Source: Neptuniibacter sp. 1_MG-2023 (lineage in GTDB: Bacteria > Pseudomonadota > Gammaproteobacteria > Pseudomonadales > Balneatricaceae). From it: a DNA stretch of 64,000 bases. The stretch spans positions 181,450 to 245,449 of the forward strand of contig NZ_JAUOQR010000005.1 of assembly GCF_030547185.1 (NCBI RefSeq). Reading direction: 5' to 3'. The translations under genes and the position numbers were made by a program. Numbering within the stretch: the stretch's first letter is position 1; each line of letters opens with the position of its first letter. Positions 8,848-17,558 of the stretch are shown here, in pieces. The notes below the pieces were generated by a model. It searched no databases. It had not been told where the DNA came from and was given only the letters and a program-made list of their open reading frames with translations.

Positions 8848-9552
8848 ATGGAATCCAAAAAGGCGCGATTAGATCGATTTATCTCAATCAAAACAGGTAT
8901 TAACCGCCGTGATGTCAGGCAGCTGCTTGCGCAAAAGAGAGTATTTATAAATGGCCAACCAGCAACAACCAATCAAGTTATCGATCAATTCACGCAAATA
9001 GAGTGTGATGGAAAGTGCCTTCAGAACAACAAACCAATCTACATAATGATGAACAAGCCTGTAGGGGTTATCAGCGCCACCAAAGATAATCAACACAAAA
9101 CAGTTATAGACCTATTGCAACCCCAGTACGCCGATCTCCATATTGCAGGCAGACTAGATCTAAATTCGTCGGGTTTACTACTACTAACCAACCATGGCGA
9201 ATGGTCACGCAACCTAACATCACCTAATAAAAAAGTTAACAAAGTCTATAAAGTGACGTTAGAAAAACCGTTAACTAAAGAGTACGCAGAGGTTTTTGCT
9301 AAAGGTATATTTTTTCCTTATGAGAATATAACAACCTTACCTGCCCAGCTTGAAATCATCTCTGAGCATGTCGCTGAAGTCACTTTAAAGGAAGGCCGCT
9401 ATCATCAAATCAAGCGGATGTTTGGGCGATTTAGAAATCCTGTATTAAAATTACATAGAGTATCAATAGGTGCACTAGCACTCGACGAGAGTTTAAAACC
9501 TGGAGAGAGTCGAGAGCTAACAGCACAAGAAGTACAATCCTTAAATCATTAG
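8848..9552 (+). CDS. rsuA: 16S rRNA pseudouridine synthase RsuA family
   Basis: This enzyme converts one uridine to pseudouridine in ribosomal RNA; E. coli RsuA acts on U516 of 16S rRNA. The 234 residues show an N-terminal S4 RNA-binding domain ('ARLDRFISIKTGINRRDVRQ', to about residue 60). The catalytic domain follows, with 'IAGRLDLNSSGLLLLT' where the Asp is the nucleophile, and 'EGRYHQIKRMFG'. The length and the spacing of 'IMMNKPVGVISAT' match RsuA (231 aa) better than RluB or RluF. It sits 86 bases after the MarR gene and is convergent with the MFS transporter, only 24 bases away. Assignment to RsuA rather than a sister such as RluE is likely but not proved from sequence alone. Confidence 0.88.
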   Translation: MESKKARLDRFISIKTGINRRDVRQLLAQKRVFINGQPATTNQVIDQFTQIECDGKCLQNNKPIYIMMNKPVGVISATKDNQHKTVIDLLQPQYADLHIAGRLDLNSSGLLLLTNHGEWSRNLTSPNKKVNKVYKVTLEKPLTKEYAEVFAKGIFFPYENITTLPAQLEIISEHVAEVTLKEGRYHQIKRMFGRFRNPVLKLHRVSIGALALDESLKPGESRELTAQEVQSLNH

Positions 9553-9576
9553 CCCCAGCACATCTCTTCACTACTC

Positions 9577-10785
9577 TTAAATGGCTCGCCTACTGGCCCA
9601 ATAAGTAAATAACAACGACAATCCAGGCAGTAAGATAAAACCAACAATAATCGGCACCAATGTTTCGTTAAAAGCTTGACCAACGACCACACCAGCAACA
9701 ACGGCTATTAATGTAGAAACCCCGCCAATCACGCCCGAAGCTAAACCCGCAATATGCCCAAAAGGCTCCATAGATAAAGCATTAAGATTACCAAACAACA
9801 AACCGATTCCCATTAAGACCACCAGAAAATACCCCATTACGAACCATAAGGGTGGTACAGGGCTTAACCAATATGTACTTATAAGCACAGCAATTGAAAT
9901 AATCAATGTGGCAACTTGAGTACCCATAACTAGCTGCCTCAATCCAAAGCGCATAACTAATTTAGAATTAATAAAACTAGCCACACCAATTCCTGTGGCC
10001 AAAACAGCAAAATAAAGAGGGAATTTAGCCCCTAAATGATACAAATCCTGCAAAACCTGCTGAATTGAACTTAAAAAGCCAAGGAACGCACCAAAACCAA
10101 GTCCAGAAGCTATAACATACGCCATCGCCACCCGATTAGTGACTACTTCACAACAACCACTCACTATACTTTTAACCGAAAATTGACTTCGTTGATCTAA
10201 AGGCAAGCTTTCAGGTAAACGGAGCGCAAACCAAATTAAAATAAAAACAGCTGCAAAAAAAAGAAAAGCAAACATCATTCGCCAATTAGATACCAATAAT
10301 ATGCCTTGCCCTATAATCGGAGCGATGACCGGTACAAGAATAAAAACAGTCATAATCAATGACATCACACGGGCCATCTCAGAGCCATGACTTTTATCTC
10401 GAACAATAGCAATAGTTACTATGCGAGGACCCGCAGCGCCTAAGCCTTGTAGTAACCTGCCCACCAACATCATGCTCATATTGACAGCAAAAAGAGAGAT
10501 AAGCGTGCCTAAAATAAAAATTGCAAAACCCAGATAAATTGATGGTTTTCGTCCAATCACATCAGCTAACGGGCCGTAGATAAGGTGCCCTATCGCCACC
10601 CCAATAAAAATCGTGCTGACTATCAATTGTGTATCATTATCTCTCTGAACACCTAGATCCTGACCTATTTGAAATAAAGCAGGCAACATCAAATCAATGG
10701 ACATAGCTACAAAGCAGGTTACAAACGCCATTAATGCAACAAACTCAGTAAAACCGATCTCTGCTCTGGTCTGCAATATTTTCAT
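9577..10785 (-). CDS. Bcr/CflA-family MFS multidrug exporter
   Basis: A 402-residue inner-membrane carrier with about 12 hydrophobic helices. Two features point to the Bcr/CflA drug:H+ antiporter group: the motif 'YGPLADVIGRKPSIYLG' after helix 2 and 'GRLLQGLGAAGPRIVTIAIVRD' (split across helix 4-5, read in parts). The start 'MKILQTRAEIGFTEFVALM' and 'SIDLMLPALFQIGQDLG' match the usual N-terminus. Substrates in the family include bicyclomycin, chloramphenicol and sulfonamides; the substrate here cannot be read. The gene is monocistronic as far as can be seen: fadD lies 193 bases upstream on the same strand, with no terminator that I can support. Confidence 0.88.
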   Translation of the reverse strand: MKILQTRAEIGFTEFVALMAFVTCFVAMSIDLMLPALFQIGQDLGVQRDNDTQLIVSTIFIGVAIGHLIYGPLADVIGRKPSIYLGFAIFILGTLISLFAVNMSMMLVGRLLQGLGAAGPRIVTIAIVRDKSHGSEMARVMSLIMTVFILVPVIAPIIGQGILLVSNWRMMFAFLFFAAVFILIWFALRLPESLPLDQRSQFSVKSIVSGCCEVVTNRVAMAYVIASGLGFGAFLGFLSSIQQVLQDLYHLGAKFPLYFAVLATGIGVASFINSKLVMRFGLRQLVMGTQVATLIISIAVLISTYWLSPVPPLWFVMGYFLVVLMGIGLLFGNLNALSMEPFGHIAGLASGVIGGVSTLIAVVAGVVVGQAFNETLVPIIVGFILLPGLSLLFTYWASRRAI

Positions 10786-10978
10786 TCAACCAATACTCTC
10801 AAGCTCATGCTTAAACATAAGAAAATAATTAACATGTAAACAATTTATTGATAGCGATTTTAGCATAACCCAAGCTGATTAAATTCAGTTTACTCACAAC
10901 ACTTGAGATTTACGTGTTCGCTACAATGTGATTTTTTATACAGAAAAAGACGATGAAAGCTGTACTGCCACAGTGTAA

Positions 10979-12664
10979 TTACAAATGTTTGCGGAGCTTT
11001 TGCATCCCCGCCAACTCCTCATCTAACAATGCACGTCGCAAAACTTTACCAACATTTGACTTAGGCAGGTGGGTTCTAAACTCAACCAAACGTGGAACTT
11101 TATAAGAGGTTAGCCTCTCTCGACAATAATCCCGTATTTGTTTAACCGTAAGACGCCTATTTTGTGTCACGATGAATAACTTTATCACCTCTCCTGATTG
11201 CTCATCAGGAAGCCCTATAACCGCACACTCGACAACATCAACATGACTCGATATAACATTCTCGAGCTCATTTGGATAAACAGGAAAACCGGATATATTG
11301 ATAATATCTTTTTTACGATCGACTATCTGGAGCGACTCATCTTCCATAATACGCGCCATATCCCCCGTAGCTAACCAGCCAGCCTCATCAGGGATATTCG
11401 AACCATCTCGCCAATAACCTGACATAACCTGAGGGCCTCGAACATAAAGTTCACCGATCTCTCCTGCACACAACTCCTCCCCCTGCTCACCAACAATTCT
11501 CACCTCAGTCAGCGGTAGTGGTTGACCGACAGAACCAAACGGAGCACCTTGTACATAACTAACGGCGATTACGGGAGAGGCTTCAGTTAAGCCATAACCT
11601 TGATAGATTGGACAGCCCGTTAAGGATTCCCACTCATCGCTCACAGAACGAGTAAGTGCCATACCTCCAGATAAGGTCAACTTCAACCGAGTCATATCTA
11701 ACTGTCCAAACATAGGGTGTCTGCACAGAGATATGAATAAGGTATTAAGGCCAGAAAAAATGGTGAAATCCCAGCGCCCAAGCTCATTCACAAAACCACT
11801 GGTATCTCTAGGATTCGTAATCAGAACGACTTGAGCACCCATCAAAGGCATAACAAGACAGTTCAACGTAAAACCATAGATGTGATACACCGGCAACGGT
11901 GCAATGGCTACCTCTTCGCCTATCCTTAAACTTTCCGGAAGACGGCTTTTAAGCTGAAGTACATTCGCAATCAAGTTACGATGACTTAAGGCGACACCTT
12001 TAGGCTCTCCCGTTGTTCCTACTGTATATTGTATAGCAGCCAGATCATCTGGCTTCTGCTCAACAGCCTCCAAAGCACTCCGCGCCCCTTTAGCCAAAGC
12101 ATCCCTAAACGATACAGCTTTAGGCACTTTATATTTAGGAACGATTTTACGAATATATTTTGCAATAAAGTTAAGCAGTACTCGTCGACTAAATGGATGC
12201 AGATCTGCTAGTTCAGTGACTAGCACCGTTTTAACTAATGTATTTGGGACAACCTTTTCAATCATATGGGCGTTATTGGCGAGAATAACAACCGCCTTAA
12301 CACCTGCATGGTTAAATTGCTTAATGGTTTCTGACGCAGTGTATAGGGGGTTCGTATTAACAATCACCAAGCCAGCGCGTAAAGCCGCTAAAATACAGAC
12401 TGGATATTGTAAAATATTGGGTAGCTGGATCGCGATACGATCGCCTGGTTTTAGCTCAGTGTGATTTTGTAAGTAGGAGGCTAGATGTTGTGCGGCCTCA
12501 TCAAGCTCGGCATAGGTCAGCGTTGACCCCATATTTGAAAAAGCAGATTTATAGGCAAAGTCTTTACAAACTCGATCCCAAAGCACTGTCAGATTAGGAT
12601 AGCTCTTAATCTCCTGCTCAATTTCTTGCTCAATACTCAGCAGAGAATCTTGCTTTTCGACCAC
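10979..12664 (-). CDS. fadD: Long-chain fatty-acid-CoA ligase (FadD type)
   Basis: An acyl-activating enzyme that joins fatty acids to CoA with ATP at the inner membrane and feeds beta-oxidation or lipid synthesis. The 561 residues carry the AMP-binding P-loop 'YTVGTTGEPKGVALSHRN' (the third residue is normally Gly; Val here), 'YQGYGLTEASPVI', 'GWLATGDMARI', and the C-terminal lysine region 'LPKSNVGKVLRR'. The GTG start at 12664 is supported by a strong GAGGAGG seven bases upstream. E. coli FadD is also 561 residues. The yafJ-like gene ends 30 bases upstream on the same strand, so they may share a transcript. Whether it prefers long or medium chains cannot be seen. Confidence 0.9.
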   Translation of the reverse strand: MVEKQDSLLSIEQEIEQEIKSYPNLTVLWDRVCKDFAYKSAFSNMGSTLTYAELDEAAQHLASYLQNHTELKPGDRIAIQLPNILQYPVCILAALRAGLVIVNTNPLYTASETIKQFNHAGVKAVVILANNAHMIEKVVPNTLVKTVLVTELADLHPFSRRVLLNFIAKYIRKIVPKYKVPKAVSFRDALAKGARSALEAVEQKPDDLAAIQYTVGTTGEPKGVALSHRNLIANVLQLKSRLPESLRIGEEVAIAPLPVYHIYGFTLNCLVMPLMGAQVVLITNPRDTSGFVNELGRWDFTIFSGLNTLFISLCRHPMFGQLDMTRLKLTLSGGMALTRSVSDEWESLTGCPIYQGYGLTEASPVIAVSYVQGAPFGSVGQPLPLTEVRIVGEQGEELCAGEIGELYVRGPQVMSGYWRDGSNIPDEAGWLATGDMARIMEDESLQIVDRKKDIINISGFPVYPNELENVISSHVDVVECAVIGLPDEQSGEVIKLFIVTQNRRLTVKQIRDYCRERLTSYKVPRLVEFRTHLPKSNVGKVLRRALLDEELAGMQKLRKHL

Positions 12665-12694
12665 CTAAAACCTCCTCGAAAAGTGAAGTGATTA

Positions 12695-13462
12695 CTACTG
12701 TACTAATCCCTTAACAAAAGTCACCAATTCACCAGGTTCCAGAGCGACCCACTCTTCATTCACCGTTAATGGAACCGTTGCGATCACAGTAACAATATCA
12801 CTAGGTTTTGTTTCTTGAACAAAATCTACTGTCACATCACAATCAGTTAAGCTAGCCTCACCAAAAGGCGCCTTACGCGTAATCCAAGACAGTTTGCTGC
12901 CACAAAATGCAAACAGGTGTGTTGACTCGGTTAATAACATATTAAAAACCCCCAACTCACGCAATCTCTCACAACAAGTATGAATAAACGCGGAAACCTC
13001 ACTAAAATCATCAGGCTTTTTAGGAAAACGCGTTCTTAGTTCACCAAGCAGCCAACAAAAAGCATATTCGCTGTCCGTAGTCCCTACAGGGTGATAGTAA
13101 GATAAAGGAAGTGAAAAGAGCGATTTATCAAGCTGACCATTATGAGCAAACGTCCAAGTAAATCCCCAAAGTTCGCGTTGAAACGGGTGAGTATTCTCTA
13201 AACAAATATCCCCCACATTCGCTTGACGAATATGACTAATCACCACATGGCTTTTTATAGGATGCTCTTTAACTAAACTAGCAATTTTTGAATTCACACT
13301 AGGATTAGGGTCATGAAAGCAACGTACGCCCTTACCTTCATAAAAAGCGATACCCCACCCATCTTTATGTGGTCCAGTACCTCCGCCCCGCTGCATCAAT
13401 CCAGCAAACGAAAAGCAGATATCTGTAGGAACATTGGCACTCATGCCTAATAATTCACACAT
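12695..13462 (-). CDS. yafJ: Class II glutamine amidotransferase (YafJ type)
   Basis: A 255-residue Ntn-type glutaminase domain without an attached synthase. Cys2 after Met removal ('[12 protein letters not shown]') is the N-terminal nucleophile. '[10 protein letters not shown]', 'THPF' and 'FAHNGQL' are the conserved active-site elements, and '[13 protein letters not shown]' is typical of YafJ. The physiological substrate of YafJ is not established. It precedes fadD by 30 bases on the same strand. A diverged relative without the Cys and without the HNG motif occurs in the same window at 37805-38590, which makes this gene a useful internal reference. Confidence 0.9.
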   Translation of the reverse strand: MCELLGMSANVPTDICFSFAGLMQRGGGTGPHKDGWGIAFYEGKGVRCFHDPNPSVNSKIASLVKEHPIKSHVVISHIRQANVGDICLENTHPFQRELWGFTWTFAHNGQLDKSLFSLPLSYYHPVGTTDSEYAFCWLLGELRTRFPKKPDDFSEVSAFIHTCCERLRELGVFNMLLTESTHLFAFCGSKLSWITRKAPFGEASLTDCDVTVDFVQETKPSDIVTVIATVPLTVNEEWVALEPGELVTFVKGLVQ

Positions 13463-13500
13463 ACAAAGCCATTCCCAGCAAACCTATATTAAAGAACAAC

Positions 13501-13953
13501 TCAGGAATCCGATTTACTATCTAAAACCACTTTATCAGGCAAGGAATCAATCGCATCCATACCCGTTTCTATTTTTTTACTGTCATCAGTTAACGCAGAT
13601 ACCTCTTTAAGACGGCGTTCTCCTAAAAAACATCCCTGCGGATGAATCGACATCTGCTTACTTTCAACCGTCGCACGCACCTGACCACCTGAATCTATAT
13701 GAAGGTCATCACAGATGACTTCACCTTCAAGTAATCCACAAACATCAACGGCACGTGCCTTAATTAGACCGCGCACATGACCTGTTTTACCAATTGAAAT
13801 ATTATCTAACGAGCTAACATTACCTTCAAAAATGCCATCAATATGCATTTTTCCAATAATGCTCATATCGCCGCAAAACTTATTTCCTTCAGCAATTATT
13901 GTAATAGCTGACTGTGTTGATTTAGTGGATACATTTCTTTTAAGGATGCCCAT
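13501..13953 (-). CDS. Bactofilin (polymer-forming cytoskeletal protein)
   Basis: A 150-residue bactofilin. The central 90 residues form the right-handed beta-helix repeat, with hydrophobic ladders such as 'MHIDGIFEGNVSSLDNISIG' and 'HVRGLIKARAVDVCGLLEGE'. A charged, unstructured C-tail follows. Bactofilins self-assemble without nucleotide and localise cell-wall enzymes. The start is inside the end of the upstream M23 peptidase gene (58-bp overlap, different frame) with AAGGG six bases before the ATG, so translation is likely coupled. Pairing with an M23 endopeptidase is the classical bactofilin arrangement (for example CcmA with Csd1 in Helicobacter), pointing to a role in cell shape or septal wall remodelling. 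Confidence 0.92.
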   Translation of the reverse strand: MGILKRNVSTKSTQSAITIIAEGNKFCGDMSIIGKMHIDGIFEGNVSSLDNISIGKTGHVRGLIKARAVDVCGLLEGEVICDDLHIDSGGQVRATVESKQMSIHPQGCFLGERRLKEVSALTDDSKKIETGMDAIDSLPDKVVLDSKSDS

Positions 13954-14849
13954 TTAACGCCCTTAACCTTTGTAAACAAAGAGTCAAAATTTGTTATATT
14001 CCAAGAGAGAAAGGGTTCAGGGTCTATAGCTGTAAACAAGTGCCTTATCTCATAATGTAGATGAGGCCCAGTTGTCATACCTGTATTCCCACTATTCCCT
14101 ATCAGTTGTCCCTTACTGACAAACTCTCCACTTTTTACTTTAATTGCATCCAGATGCGCAAAGTACGTTTTAAAACCAAAATTGTGTTGCAATATTATTA
14201 GTTTGCCAAAACCGCTACGTTCATTATAACCAGCATATTCTACAACTCCGTCAGCGGTTGCATAAATTGGCGTGCCCCTATTCGCTTTAAAATCAATTCC
14301 TTGATGCACTACCCGTTTCTTTCTAACCGGATGTATACGCGGCCCAAACTTATCCGATATACGAATGGCCTGTATAGGCACACCGTTAGGGATACTATGC
14401 AAAAAGAATAACCGTTTATTAGCCTCTATAGTTAATTGCTCAGCTCTCAACGGGTCAATATTCGTTTGATGTTCCACCCCCAATAGATCCTCAAGCCCAT
14501 AAAGCGAACTATCTAAAGTAGAGTTTAATTCACCCATACGAATGTTTTCTTCTTCTAGTTTATCTCTCTCATGCTTAAGGGAGCTTAGCGATAAACTTAA
14601 ATTCTTTAGTTCATCAATATATAACTGTTGGGAGCCCACCATCATTTCGTAACTTTCACTTAGCTCTTGATGATCCTCTTCAAGGTCGGCTAAGTTATCA
14701 GTTTTAACAACAAGCAAAGCATTAGAAACAAAAAAGCTGGCCGCAGACAATATAATAAAAATGAACAATAGGTACTTGGCCACTTGGCTAATCGTATATT
14801 GGCGTGACCCATAAACGGTTGTCAGCGTTATAACCAGTTTATTTCTCAA
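13896..14849 (-). CDS. Membrane-anchored M23 peptidase (LytM/DD-endopeptidase type)
   Basis: A 317-residue inner-membrane protein. A transmembrane helix lies at about residues 24-46, a periplasmic coiled coil at about 50-125 ('ELKNLSLSLSSLKHERDKLE' region), and the M23 domain at about 165-270. The zinc ligands are present: His and Asp in 'HQGIDFKANRG', and the second His pair in 'GPHLHYEIRH'. So it should be an active endopeptidase cutting peptidoglycan cross-bridges, not a degenerate EnvC/NlpD-like activator. The bactofilin gene starts within its 3' end. The ATG start has little Shine-Dalgarno sequence. It is the first gene of a two-gene operon. Confidence 0.92.
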   Translation of the reverse strand: MRNKLVITLTTVYGSRQYTISQVAKYLLFIFIILSAASFFVSNALLVVKTDNLADLEEDHQELSESYEMMVGSQQLYIDELKNLSLSLSSLKHERDKLEEENIRMGELNSTLDSSLYGLEDLLGVEHQTNIDPLRAEQLTIEANKRLFFLHSIPNGVPIQAIRISDKFGPRIHPVRKKRVVHQGIDFKANRGTPIYATADGVVEYAGYNERSGFGKLIILQHNFGFKTYFAHLDAIKVKSGEFVSKGQLIGNSGNTGMTTGPHLHYEIRHLFTAIDPEPFLSWNITNFDSLFTKVKGVKWASLKEMYPLNQHSQLLQ

Positions 14850-15017
14850 GTTAATACCTGTAACTATGCGTCTTTTTTACAAAGAACTAATCGACAAAAA
14901 TCAAAGCAAACAAATATACCGATTTTCATACTATTGTCATAGTATTATAGGGGATTAATCCACCTCCCCCATTTCGATAATCGCTAAGCAAGCCAAGTTC
15001 CAAGAAATGAAAAACGC

Positions 15018-15806
15018 TTATTTACCGTCCAGCATTCGACCTAAACCACCTAAAACGGACCCCTCTCCTTTATCAGAACCCCCCGACGATGGTGCAGATG
15101 CAATCAAGCGATCAGCCAACCGCGAGAAGGGTAAACTTTGCACCCAAACAGACCCCGTACCTCTGAGTGTAGCCAACCACAGACCCTCACCACCAAAGAT
15201 CATAGATTTAAGCCCTTTCACCATCTCGATGTCATATTCAATTCCATCGGTAAAACCAACTAAACAACCCGTATCAACACGCAACACCCCGTTATTCAGT
15301 TCCTTTCTAACAACAGTGCCCCCCGCTTGGACAAACGCCATGCCATCCCCTTCGAGCTTTTGTAAAACAAACCCTTCACCACCAAAAAAGCCCGCACCAA
15401 TTTTTTTCGAGAAAGCAATTTCAACCTTAGTTCCTAAGGCCGCACAGAGAAATGCATCTTTCTGGCAGGTGATTTGATCACCGTAATCCGCTAAATTAAG
15501 CGCAACAATACTACCTGGATAAGGTGCTGCAAAAGCCACTCGACGTTTACCCGAGCCTTCATTACCGAAATGGGTCATAAATACAGACTCACCCATAACC
15601 ATACGTTTACCCGCAGAGAATAATTTCCCCATCAACCCTTGATCCGGTTCAGAGCCATCACCCATCTTCGTTTCGAACGTGATGTCCTCCTCCATATAAT
15701 TCATCATACCCGCCTCGGCAATCACCTTTTCACCGGGATCTAGCTCCACTTCAACAACCTGAAGCGCTTCACCTATAATTTCATAATCAACTTCATGACA
15801 ACGCAT
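15018..15806 (-). CDS. AIM24 / TIGR00266 family protein
   Basis: About 262 residues of a beta-rich tandem barrel known as the AIM24 or TIGR00266 family. Recognisable parts are '[20 protein letters not shown]', '[17 protein letters not shown]' and '[14 protein letters not shown]'. Bacterial members have no established biochemical role; mitochondrial AIM24 affects inner-membrane organisation. A longer frame opens at 15980, but the ATG at 15806 has AGGAG six bases upstream and begins at the family's usual N-terminus '[12 protein letters not shown]'. The C-terminal '[18 protein letters not shown]' tail is low complexity. It stands alone, with intergenic gaps on both sides and a divergent thiolase gene. 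Confidence 0.87.
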   Translation of the reverse strand: MRCHEVDYEIIGEALQVVEVELDPGEKVIAEAGMMNYMEEDITFETKMGDGSEPDQGLMGKLFSAGKRMVMGESVFMTHFGNEGSGKRRVAFAAPYPGSIVALNLADYGDQITCQKDAFLCAALGTKVEIAFSKKIGAGFFGGEGFVLQKLEGDGMAFVQAGGTVVRKELNNGVLRVDTGCLVGFTDGIEYDIEMVKGLKSMIFGGEGLWLATLRGTGSVWVQSLPFSRLADRLIASAPSSGGSDKGEGSVLGGLGRMLDGK

Positions 15807-16281
15807 TTCTCGCTCCTTTCCAGGTACTCTTTTGTAAAATAGTGGGGCGTTGTAGATTTGATCTAAATAAAAAACAACGCCGTTAAAATCGATGGACAGT
15901 AAACCAATATTCCCACTTAAAGGGCAAGACCCATTTAACTTTCGTGCCTCTTCACTATTTATCCATAGGCTAAAAACCAAAAGAGTTGTTACTCTTTTTT
16001 CTACACCTATCCCCTAGCGGAACCATAACAACAAAAAATATCATTCGAGCACTCTTCCAAAAGCATTTCACTAAAAACAAAAAAATTGTGTTTAGGTCTT
16101 AGACATCAGTCTAAAAAAGACTCAAATGTAAAACCAATGTCTTATACCAAGGCTTACTTTTGTATATCTACCCACCAGATTGCGGTGCTATGGTGAAGAT
16201 AGAAAGTTTCTTGGTAGCGGTAATCTAATAATGAAGCAAGCGACTTTCTCTCCTCAACTAAAATAAATAAGGCATATAAAA
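15807..16281. other. Divergent intergenic region between AIM24 and thiolase genes
   Basis: A 475-bp gap between divergent genes, so it must hold both promoters. The only clear structure is a 16-bp palindrome at 16099-16114. A minus-strand open frame covers 15807-15980 upstream of the AIM24 start, but it has no matching start signal and I treat it as non-coding. No RNA gene recognised. Confidence 0.5.
16099..16114. promoter_or_regulatory. Palindromic operator candidate upstream of thiolase gene
   Basis: TTAGAC-ATCA-GTCTAA, a perfect 6+4+6 palindrome, 168-183 bases before the thiolase start. The size is typical of TetR/MarR-family operators. No regulator is encoded beside it, and it is not a good match to the PsrA or FadR consensus that I know. 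Confidence 0.4.
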
Positions 16282-17466
16282 ATGACCCAAAGAGAGATCG
16301 TGGTACTGAGTGGCGTGCGTACAGCTATTGGTAGTTACGGCGGAAGCTTAAAAGATATCCCACCCTGCCAAATGGCCGCAGAATGTGTTGCAGAAGCCGT
16401 CAAGCGTGCCGGCATAGCGCCCGAAGATATTGGCCACAGCGTGTTTGGTAATGTGGTTCATACTGAACGTAGAGACATGTATTTAGGCCGCGTAGCGGCT
16501 GTGAATGGAGGGCTTACACACGAAACCCCTTCACTCACGTTAAACCGTTTATGTGGCAGTGGCTTACAAGCAATTATTACCGCAGCTCAACAGATAGAAT
16601 TAGGCGTTTGTGATGCTGCGGTAGCTGGCGGTTCAGAATCCATGAGTAGAGCTCAATATTGGATGCCCTCTGCGCGCTTTGGTCTTCGTATGGGTGATGG
16701 GCAAATACTTGATGCTATGGTTGGTGCACTTACCTGTCCATTTGACGATAATCACATGGGAATTACAGCTGAAAATGTTGCTGAAAAATGGGGCATCAGC
16801 CGTGAAGATCAAGATGATTTAGCGGTACTTAGTCACAATAGAGCTGAAGCTGCGATAAAAGCAGGCACCTTTAAAGAGCAAATCCTACCGATCAATGTCA
16901 AAGTTAAGCGCGAAATGGTGCCTTTCGATACAGATGAGCACACACGCCATGGCTGCACTTTAGCTGATATGCAGAAGCTTCGTCCTGCCTTCAAAAAAGA
17001 GGGATCAGTCACGGCAGGCAATGCCTCTGGCCTTAATGATGCTGCCGCCGCCGTTACGCTTATGGCGGCTGACGTTGCTAAAGCAAAAGGATTAAAGCCT
17101 ATGGCTAAACTTGTCGGCTACGCTTTTGCTGGTGTCGAACCTAAATATATGGGCATAGGCCCAATCCCTGCGGTTAGAAAGCTACTCGCAGATGCTAATT
17201 TGGATGTTTCGGATATTGATGTTTGGGAAGTCAACGAAGCCTTCGCCGCGCAAGCACTCGCCGTATGTCGCGATTTAGATTTACCAACAGATAAAGTCAA
17301 TATCAATGGATCCGGTATCTCTTTGGGCCACCCTATAGGCGCCACAGGTGCAATTATTACCGTAAAAGCACTCTATGAGCTGCAGCGTTCAGGTGGCCGT
17401 TATGCTGTAGCCACTATGTGTATCGGTGGCGGCCAAGGGATTGCAGCTTTATTTGAAAGACCTTAA
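16282..17466 (+). CDS. bktB: Acetyl-CoA acetyltransferase / beta-ketothiolase (BktB-like)
   Basis: A thiolase condensing two acetyl-CoA, or acetyl-CoA with a short acyl-CoA, or running in reverse in degradation. The 394 residues carry the acylated Cys in 'LNRLCGSGLQAI', the His in 'GSGISLGHPIGATG' and the C-terminal catalytic Cys in 'ATMCIGGGQGIA', so all catalytic residues are intact. 'RRDMYLGRVAAVNGG' and 'DTDEHTRHG' resemble Ralstonia BktB particularly closely. No phaB or phaC, nor scoAB, lies nearby, so a role in polyhydroxyalkanoate or ketone metabolism is only inferred. A clear terminator follows 34 bases after the stop. Confidence 0.92.
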   Translation: MTQREIVVLSGVRTAIGSYGGSLKDIPPCQMAAECVAEAVKRAGIAPEDIGHSVFGNVVHTERRDMYLGRVAAVNGGLTHETPSLTLNRLCGSGLQAIITAAQQIELGVCDAAVAGGSESMSRAQYWMPSARFGLRMGDGQILDAMVGALTCPFDDNHMGITAENVAEKWGISREDQDDLAVLSHNRAEAAIKAGTFKEQILPINVKVKREMVPFDTDEHTRHGCTLADMQKLRPAFKKEGSVTAGNASGLNDAAAAVTLMAADVAKAKGLKPMAKLVGYAFAGVEPKYMGIGPIPAVRKLLADANLDVSDIDVWEVNEAFAAQALAVCRDLDLPTDKVNINGSGISLGHPIGATGAIITVKALYELQRSGGRYAVATMCIGGGQGIAALFERP

Positions 17467-17500
17467 TGATCAACTAATTAACTAGTTATTTATACATACT

Positions 17501-17529
17501 AAAAGCCGGATAAGTATCCGGCTTTTTTA
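17501..17529 (+). terminator. Intrinsic terminator after the thiolase gene
   Basis: An 11-bp perfect stem AAAAGCCGGAT / ATCCGGCTTTT (17501-17511, 17516-17526) with loop AAGT and a T-tract. It lies between convergent genes and may also end ppnN transcripts. Confidence 0.88.
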
Positions 17530-17558
17530 TATCTAAAATATATATCCCACCCTGACTC

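Noticed and set aside
15007..15477. 156-codon plus-strand open frame opposite the AIM24 gene
   Set aside because: It is antisense to a well-supported gene, and its Pro/Ser-rich product reflects the Gly-rich coding on the other strand.
15807..15980. Upstream extension of the AIM24 gene to 15980
   Set aside because: The internal ATG at 15806 has a proper AGGAG site and the family starts there. The extension resembles no AIM24 N-terminus.
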